This document shows, one piece after another, positions 31,802 through 35,887 of a stretch of DNA of 35,887 nt. The stretch's first letter is position 1. The number at the start of each line of letters is the position of its first letter. A program made the position numbers and the translations under genes. Source of the DNA: Acidimicrobiaceae bacterium (lineage in GTDB: Bacteria > Actinomycetota > Acidimicrobiia > Acidimicrobiales > Ilumatobacteraceae); the NCBI GenBank assembly GCA_947467375.1, contig CANIHL010000012.1, forward strand, positions 1-35,887, given 5' to 3'. The notes under the pieces are model-generated. The model did not search any database and was not told the DNA's origin. It saw nothing but the letters and a program-made list of their open reading frames with translations.

Positions 31802-33757
31802 ATGGCCAATCGTCGCGACGAACCCTGGTTGATGCGCACCTATTCGGGTCACTCCACCGCTGCAGCATCAAACGAGTTATACCGAATGAACCTGGCAAAG
31901 GGCCAGACGGGATTGTCCATTGCGTTCGACCTCCCTACCCAAACTGGTTACGACCCTGACCACATTTTGGCCCGTGGCGAAGTAGGCAAAGTTGGCGTGC
32001 CGGTTGCACACCTTGGTCACATGCGCACATTGCTCAATGGAATCCCACCTGCAGACATGAATACGTCAATGACGATCAATGCACCTGCCGCATGGCTGCT
32101 TGCTCTGTACGTTGCAAATGCGCAGGAACAAGGTGCCATTACCTCGCAGCTTCGTGGCACTACGCAAAACGACATTTTGAAGGAATACCTCTCGCGAGGA
32201 ACATTTATTTTTCCACCGGCAGCATCGCGTCGCATCATCGTTGACATGATCGTGTGGTGCTCGCAGAACGCACCGAAGTGGAACCCAATGAACGTGTGCT
32301 CGTATCACCTACAAGAAGTTGGTGCTACACCGGTTCAAGAAATTGCCTTTTCGCTAGCGAACGCCATCGACATTCTCGATGCAGTTCGCGCAAGCGGAAA
32401 AGTAAGCGACGAACAGTTCCCGCAAGTGTTTGCTTCTATCTCGTTTTTTGTCAACGCAGGAATTCGTTTTGTTGAAGAAGTGTGCAAAATGCGTGCATTC
32501 ACAGAACTCTGGGACCGCATTGGTCTAGAGCGTTACGGCATTACCGACGAACGCGCTCGACGCTTCCGCTATGGCGTTCAGGTGAATTCACTTGGCCTCA
32601 CCGAAGCACAACCAGAGAACAACATTCAGCGCATTGTGTTGGAAATGTTGGCCGTCACGCTGTCGAAGTCAGCACGTGCTCGAAGCGTGCAGTTGCCGGC
32701 ATGGAACGAAGCACTCGGCCTGCCTCGCCCATGGGACCAACAGTGGTCGCTGCGCATGCAACAAGTGCTCGCATTTGAAACCGACCTGCTTGAGCACGAA
32801 GACATCTTTAACGGTTCACACGTCATTGAAGCTCGCACAGCCGAACTTCGCGATGCTGCGTGGCAAGAAATGAGCGAGATCGTCGAAATGGGCGGAGCAT
32901 TTGATGCAGTTGACTCTCTGAAGGGTCGCTTGGTGTCATCAATGGCAGAGCGAACTCGTCGAATTGAAACCGGTGACCAAACTGTTGTTGGCGTAAATCG
33001 ATTTACCGAATCAACCGACTCTCCACTCAGTGGTGCCGACAACATTTTGAAAGTTGATCATCGCGTCGAGCAGCAAATGATTGACGATGTGGTTGCATGG
33101 CGCGAAGCTCGTGACCAAGGCGCAGTGGATTCTGCACTTGCTTCATTGCGTACGGCAGCCGAAACAGGCACCAACATCATGGATGCTTCTGTTGAATTGG
33201 CGAAAGCAGGAGGAACTACTGGTGAATGGGGCGAGGTGCTCCGCCAAGTTTTTGGTGAATACCGGGCCCCTACTGGCGTTGGTGCTGCTGCAGGTCGACG
33301 CACCACCGAGCTTGCCGACGTTGCCGAATTTGTGCGCACCATTCCAGGCGGACCACCAAAATTCTTGGTTGCAAAGCCAGGCCTAGACGGACATTCCAGC
33401 GGTGCCGAACAGATCGCTGTTGCTGCACGCGATTCGGGAATGGAAGTGGTCTACTCGGGCATTCGTTTAACGCCGGCGCAAATTGCTGCATCCGCACGAG
33501 ACGAAGACCCAGATGTTGTTGGTCTTTCCATCTTGTCTGGTTCACACTTGCAACTCGTTCCCGATGTGATTTCTGAACTTGCCGCAGTCGGAGTAACCGC
33601 ACCAGTAGTGCTTGGCGGAATCATTCCAGAATCTGATCGAGCAAATTTGCTAGCGAATGGCGTAACCGCTATTTATACGCCTAAAGATTTTGACATCGCT
33701 CGCATCATGCGCGACATTGCTGAAATCGCTGCGGCATATCGCAAGTCACAAAAATAG
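31802..33757 (+). CDS. meaA: Ethylmalonyl-CoA mutase-like B12 enzyme (MeaA type)
   Basis: A 651-residue single-chain coenzyme-B12 acyl-CoA mutase. The catalytic TIM barrel starts at once with PWLMRTYSGHSTAAASNELY and LAKGQTGLSIAFDLPTQTGYD, text that matches MeaA/ethylmalonyl-CoA mutase rather than methylmalonyl-CoA mutase (which reads FDLATHRGYD). The C-terminal B12 domain has the axial-ligand motif D529-x-H531-x-x-G534 in GLDGHSSGAEQIA, plus GLSILSGSH and VVLGGIIPE. It would convert ethylmalonyl-CoA to methylsuccinyl-CoA. Crotonyl-CoA carboxylase/reductase and the other pathway genes are not in the window. Isobutyryl-CoA-type activity is an alternative. It converges directly on the LysM gene (zero gap). 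Confidence 0.9.
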   Translation: MANRRDEPWLMRTYSGHSTAAASNELYRMNLAKGQTGLSIAFDLPTQTGYDPDHILARGEVGKVGVPVAHLGHMRTLLNGIPPADMNTSMTINAPAAWLLALYVANAQEQGAITSQLRGTTQNDILKEYLSRGTFIFPPAASRRIIVDMIVWCSQNAPKWNPMNVCSYHLQEVGATPVQEIAFSLANAIDILDAVRASGKVSDEQFPQVFASISFFVNAGIRFVEEVCKMRAFTELWDRIGLERYGITDERARRFRYGVQVNSLGLTEAQPENNIQRIVLEMLAVTLSKSARARSVQLPAWNEALGLPRPWDQQWSLRMQQVLAFETDLLEHEDIFNGSHVIEARTAELRDAAWQEMSEIVEMGGAFDAVDSLKGRLVSSMAERTRRIETGDQTVVGVNRFTESTDSPLSGADNILKVDHRVEQQMIDDVVAWREARDQGAVDSALASLRTAAETGTNIMDASVELAKAGGTTGEWGEVLRQVFGEYRAPTGVGAAAGRRTTELADVAEFVRTIPGGPPKFLVAKPGLDGHSSGAEQIAVAARDSGMEVVYSGIRLTPAQIAASARDEDPDVVGLSILSGSHLQLVPDVISELAAVGVTAPVVLGGIIPESDRANLLANGVTAIYTPKDFDIARIMRDIAEIAAAYRKSQK

Positions 33758-34111
33758 TTACGGCAACATTGTTGTCGAGCCGGCAACAGCAACGAATCCT
33801 GTCGCAGCCGGCAATTTCAACACTTGACCTGCATCAACACGATCCGGGTCTGTAATGCCATTGATGTTCATCAGTTCAGCCATATTGAGACCAAATTTTT
33901 CGGCAATCCCAAAGAGCGAATCGCCCGGTTCAACGGTGTACAACACTGGCTCCTGATACACCGTTGTTGTTGTTTGGGGAATAGTTGTTTCCACCGTGGT
34001 TGCTACGGGAATCGAATCACCGTTGTCGTGTCGAGACAACATGACAGCAATGATGCCGCTCACCACAGAAATAACGAGTAGAGACCATTGGAGTCTTCCT
34101 CGTAGATACAT
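33758..34111 (-). CDS. Membrane-anchored LysM-domain protein
   Basis: This small protein of about 117 residues has an N-terminal membrane segment (about 9-26), a Thr-rich linker and one LysM domain (YTVEPGDSLFGIAEKFGLNMAELMNING...DRVDAGQVLKLP). LysM binds peptidoglycan N-acetylglucosamine, so the protein probably tethers to the cell wall outside the membrane. ATG 34111 is preferred because TAACAT lies seven bases upstream; ATG 34120 would add three residues and lacks both a Shine-Dalgarno site and such a hexamer. No enzyme domain is attached. It is divergent from the glycerate kinase gene. Confidence 0.88.
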   Translation of the reverse strand: MYLRGRLQWSLLVISVVSGIIAVMLSRHDNGDSIPVATTVETTIPQTTTTVYQEPVLYTVEPGDSLFGIAEKFGLNMAELMNINGITDPDRVDAGQVLKLPAATGFVAVAGSTTMLP

Positions 34112-34118
34112 CAGGGTC

Positions 34119-34124
34119 ATGTTA
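34119..34124 (-). promoter_or_regulatory. -10 hexamer for leaderless LysM gene; decides start 34111
   Basis: TAACAT on the minus strand lies seven bases before ATG 34111. It overlaps the left arm of the inverted repeat at 34121-34140. Confidence 0.4.
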
Positions 34125-34140
34125 GGTCGCGCAACCTAAC
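34121..34140. promoter_or_regulatory. Perfect inverted repeat between divergent LysM and glycerate kinase genes
   Basis: GTTAGGT (34121-34127) and ACCTAAC (34134-34140) are perfect inverted arms around CGCGCA. They overlap the putative -10 hexamers of both divergent genes. It could be one operator that shuts both promoters, or simply two mirror-image -10 regions. Confidence 0.4.
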
Positions 34141-34142
34141 CT
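34137..34142 (+). promoter_or_regulatory. -10 hexamer for leaderless glycerate kinase gene
   Basis: TAACCT lies seven bases before ATG 34150. No Shine-Dalgarno site is present. Confidence 0.42.
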
Positions 34143-34149
34143 ATGAGGC

Positions 34150-35136
34150 ATGCGTGTACTTGCAGCCGTCGATAAGTTTCGAGGAACCGCAACCGCGGCT
34201 CAAGTCGCTGCATCTATTGGTCATGCTTGTTGGGAAAACAGCCATGAATGCATCGAACTACCAATTGCCGATGGTGGCGAGGGAACGCTTGAAGTTCTTG
34301 GTGGACCAAACCGTACGAATCGCGTAACAAACCCTCTTGGCCAACCCGTAGATGCGCAGTGGCGTCTGTCCCGAGACGTTGCAGTCATTGAAATGGCGCG
34401 TGCTTCCGGCCTCGTTTTGGTTGGAGGAAAGTCAAAAAATGATGTCATCGCTGCAACAACCATTGGCACTGGCGAACTCATCGACACTGCGCTAAACGAC
34501 GGTGCAAAGCGAATCATCGTGTGTGTTGGAGGCTCCGCAACTGTGGACGGAGGCCTTGGCGCCATTCGTGCCATTAAGTCTGCAGCTCGCTTACGTGGTG
34601 TGGAGTTTCTTGTTGCTTGCGACGTGCGCGCAAAATTCACTGATGCCGCCAAACTTTTTGGTGCACAGAAAGGTGCGTCACCCGCACAAATCGAATTCCT
34701 CACATCTCGACTGCACGCTCTCGTACAAACCTATAAAGACGAATACGGTATTGATGTTTCCGAAATCGAAGGAGCTGGTGCCGCTGGCGGTCTCGCAGGT
34801 GGGCTTGCAGCACTTGGCGCAAAACTCGTGCCTGGGTTTGACATTGTTGCTGACGAAGTTGGCCTTCACGAACACATCAACAATTGCGATGTAGTGATCA
34901 CCGGTGAAGGTTTTCTTGATGAGGAAAGCTTTAACGGCAAAGTCGTTGGCGGTGTTCAACAACTCGCGATTAAAGCCGGAAAACCCGTTTTCGTTATTTG
35001 TGGAGATGCTCAACCCGAGCAACGATCACGAATTGAAGCAATCAGTTTGGTGGAGTCCTATGGCCAAGAAGCAGCCCTGGAACAAACATTGACTTGTATT
35101 GAAAAAGCGGCTCGCGAATTACTCGCGAAGCGTTAA
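34150..35136 (+). CDS. Glycerate 2-kinase (GarK/GlxK family)
   Basis: This 328-residue kinase phosphorylates glycerate, feeding it to lower glycolysis. Family text is visible from the start: VLAAVDKFRGTATAAQVAASIG (usually DSFKGS), LPIADGGEGTLEVL, VIEMARASGL, TIGTGELIDTALNDGAKRIIVCVGGSATVDGGLGAIRAI, then ACDVRAKFTDAAKLFGAQKGAS, EGAGAAGGLAGGLAALGAKLVPG and DVVITGEGFLDEESFNGKVVGGV. No glyoxylate or tartronate genes are adjacent, so the glycerate source is unclear. The gene stands alone, divergent from the LysM gene and convergent with zero gap on the LytR_C gene. Confidence 0.94.
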   Translation: MRVLAAVDKFRGTATAAQVAASIGHACWENSHECIELPIADGGEGTLEVLGGPNRTNRVTNPLGQPVDAQWRLSRDVAVIEMARASGLVLVGGKSKNDVIAATTIGTGELIDTALNDGAKRIIVCVGGSATVDGGLGAIRAIKSAARLRGVEFLVACDVRAKFTDAAKLFGAQKGASPAQIEFLTSRLHALVQTYKDEYGIDVSEIEGAGAAGGLAGGLAALGAKLVPGFDIVADEVGLHEHINNCDVVITGEGFLDEESFNGKVVGGVQQLAIKAGKPVFVICGDAQPEQRSRIEAISLVESYGQEAALEQTLTCIEKAARELLAKR

Positions 35137-35703
35137 TCAGCCGGCAGCTGCAGGAAGTGGTTTGCCCGCAAGGTCTGTGCCAAGCAGGATCAACACGCTT
35201 GCTTCACCAATGTTTCCTGTTTCCGTTGGAATTGGAGTTGGCATTGGTGCAGTTGCAACACCACCAAGCGTTGTCGCAACAAGTGCTGCAGCGGCTTCGC
35301 TAGTCGGGTTGTAATACACGATGGTTGCCGTTTGTTTTGGCGTTGCAGCATCGGTATTGATCGCTGGCTGAACAATAAACCCACGACCTTGAAGCTGTGT
35401 TGTGAGATCGCCTGCGCTACCCGAAACTTTTGAAGCATTCGCAATTTGCACCTTGAACGCCGTCAGCGTCAACGTCGTTTCAGTGACGGGTACGTCGACA
35501 GGAATGGTGTCAGTAACCACGGTGTCGATTGTGGCTGGATCAGCTGGCACATCTGAACTTGATGAATGGCTGCCACCAATGTCACGCAAAATGAGGAAGC
35601 CGAGCAATACGGCAACTGCTGCGACAACAATTGACATCGTTGAGTTGAGGCTAGAACCGTTGGAACCTGGTCCACGGCGAGGGCGACGTGCGTTTTGACT
35701 CAT
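35137..35703 (-). CDS. Membrane-anchored LytR_C-domain protein
   Basis: A 188-residue protein with a basic N-terminus, one membrane segment (about 23-41), a Thr/Val-rich linker and a C-terminal LytR_C domain (FKVQIANASKVSGSAGDLTTQLQGRGFIVQPA, ending VLILLGTDLAGKPLP). LytR_C is commonly fused behind LCP domains or found alone in actinobacteria. It faces the outside and probably takes part in cell-wall polymer assembly. The LCP protein at 1979-3238 lacks this domain, so the two may form a split pair, although they are 32 kb apart. TACGGT lies six bases before the ATG. The gene is upstream of no other gene on its strand in the window. Confidence 0.88.
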   Translation of the reverse strand: MSQNARRPRRGPGSNGSSLNSTMSIVVAAVAVLLGFLILRDIGGSHSSSSDVPADPATIDTVVTDTIPVDVPVTETTLTLTAFKVQIANASKVSGSAGDLTTQLQGRGFIVQPAINTDAATPKQTATIVYYNPTSEAAAALVATTLGGVATAPMPTPIPTETGNIGEASVLILLGTDLAGKPLPAAAG

Positions 35704-35709
35704 ACATTT

Positions 35710-35715
35710 ACCGTA
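35710..35715 (-). promoter_or_regulatory. -10 hexamer for leaderless LytR_C gene
   Basis: TACGGT on the minus strand lies six bases before ATG 35703. There is no Shine-Dalgarno site. The tRNA-Thr gene ends 42 bases upstream on the same strand, so read-through from the tRNA is also possible. Confidence 0.42.
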
Positions 35716-35757
35716 CCCGTCTAGGGCACACCGATTGAGTCATGGTCGGTATTTCAG

Positions 35758-35829
35758 AGCCGGGTGTGGGAATTGAACCCACGACCTACCGCTTACAAGG
35801 CGGTTGCTCTGCCCCTGAGCTAACCCGGC
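35758..35829 (-). tRNA. tRNA-Thr (anticodon UGU)
   Basis: The minus strand folds into a full 72-base cloverleaf: acceptor GCCGGGT/ACCCGGC, D-arm GCTC/GAGC, anticodon arm ACCGC-CTTGTAA-GCGGT with anticodon TGT at 35795-35797, a five-base variable loop AGGTC and T-arm GTGGG-TTCAATT-CCCAC. All stems pair perfectly. CCA is not encoded. The discriminator base is T rather than the A found in E. coli tRNA-Thr. Confidence 0.95.
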
Positions 35830-35834
35830 GTACT

Positions 35835-35853
35835 TCATTGAGCGCCTCAATGA
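35835..35853. repeat. Perfect 8-base inverted repeat upstream of tRNA-Thr
   Basis: TCATTGAG-CGC-CTCAATGA forms an eight-base-pair hairpin with a three-base loop, five bases upstream of the tRNA 5' end. It could be a terminator of an upstream unit, an operator or a processing signal. The last 58 bases of the window hold no other feature I can support. Confidence 0.4.
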
Positions 35854-35887
35854 TACGGGCGTTTGGCTATTTCGTTGTGCGTGCCCT

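Overview
The window is a gene-dense bacterial chromosome segment of roughly 50% GC. It encodes 40 supported proteins and one tRNA, and no gene-free gap is longer than about 130 bases. The gene set suggests an actinobacterium: a mycofactocin locus, an NDMA-dependent alcohol dehydrogenase, LCP and LytR_C envelope proteins, DUF4395, a MeaA-type mutase, a tRNA without encoded CCA, frequent GTG starts and many leaderless-looking promoters. The moderate GC and gene mix would fit an aquatic Acidimicrobiia lineage (Ilumatobacter or acIV-like). That placement is inference, since no marker phylogeny was possible.

Layout. 1-3238 (+): the 3' part of valS, then an LCP-family gene. 3235-6221 (-): an alcohol dehydrogenase followed by a MoxR ATPase and a VWA protein. 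6329-11233 (+): a mycofactocin locus, mftA-mftB-mftC-plsY-dedA-mftE-mftF. The usual mftD is absent, and two membrane-lipid genes sit in its place. 11199-11696 (-): DUF4395. 11790-14511 (+): an alanine-racemase-like gene, a DUF418-type membrane protein and ung. 14550-16489 (+): a SRPBCC protein coupled to a sulfatase. 16497-18876 (-): gpx-aguB-aguA. 18955-19542 (+): a methyltransferase. 19557-20177 (-): bioY. 20238-23725 (+): nucleoside salvage (purine nucleoside phosphorylase, MTA/SAH-type deaminase, cytidine deaminase) plus a PHYHD1-like dioxygenase. 23730-27877 (-): an aspartate-family unit, lysC - methyltransferase - threonine-dehydratase-like enzyme - asd. 27921-28730 (+): a membrane-anchored cyclophilin. 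28741-30171 (-): an S51-like protein and a tyrosine phosphatase. 30264-33757 (+): 3-hydroxyacyl-CoA dehydrogenase, aat and an ethylmalonyl-CoA-mutase-like gene. 33758-34111 (-): LysM protein. 34150-35136 (+): glycerate kinase. 35137-35703 (-): LytR_C protein. 35758-35829 (-): tRNA-Thr.

How the genes fit together. Mycofactocin is a ribosomally made peptide redox cofactor. The divergent NDMA-dependent dehydrogenase is the classic type of mycofactocin-dependent enzyme, so 3235-11233 probably forms one functional island: cofactor synthesis on one side, the client enzyme plus a possible MoxR/VWA activation pair on the other.

The most notable sequence-level pattern is promoter layout. Fifteen gene starts are preceded by a TANNNT hexamer exactly 6-8 bases upstream of the start codon, mostly without a Shine-Dalgarno sequence. 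This is the signature of leaderless transcripts, and it also helps choose start codons for several genes. No mobile element, prophage, CRISPR array or origin was seen.
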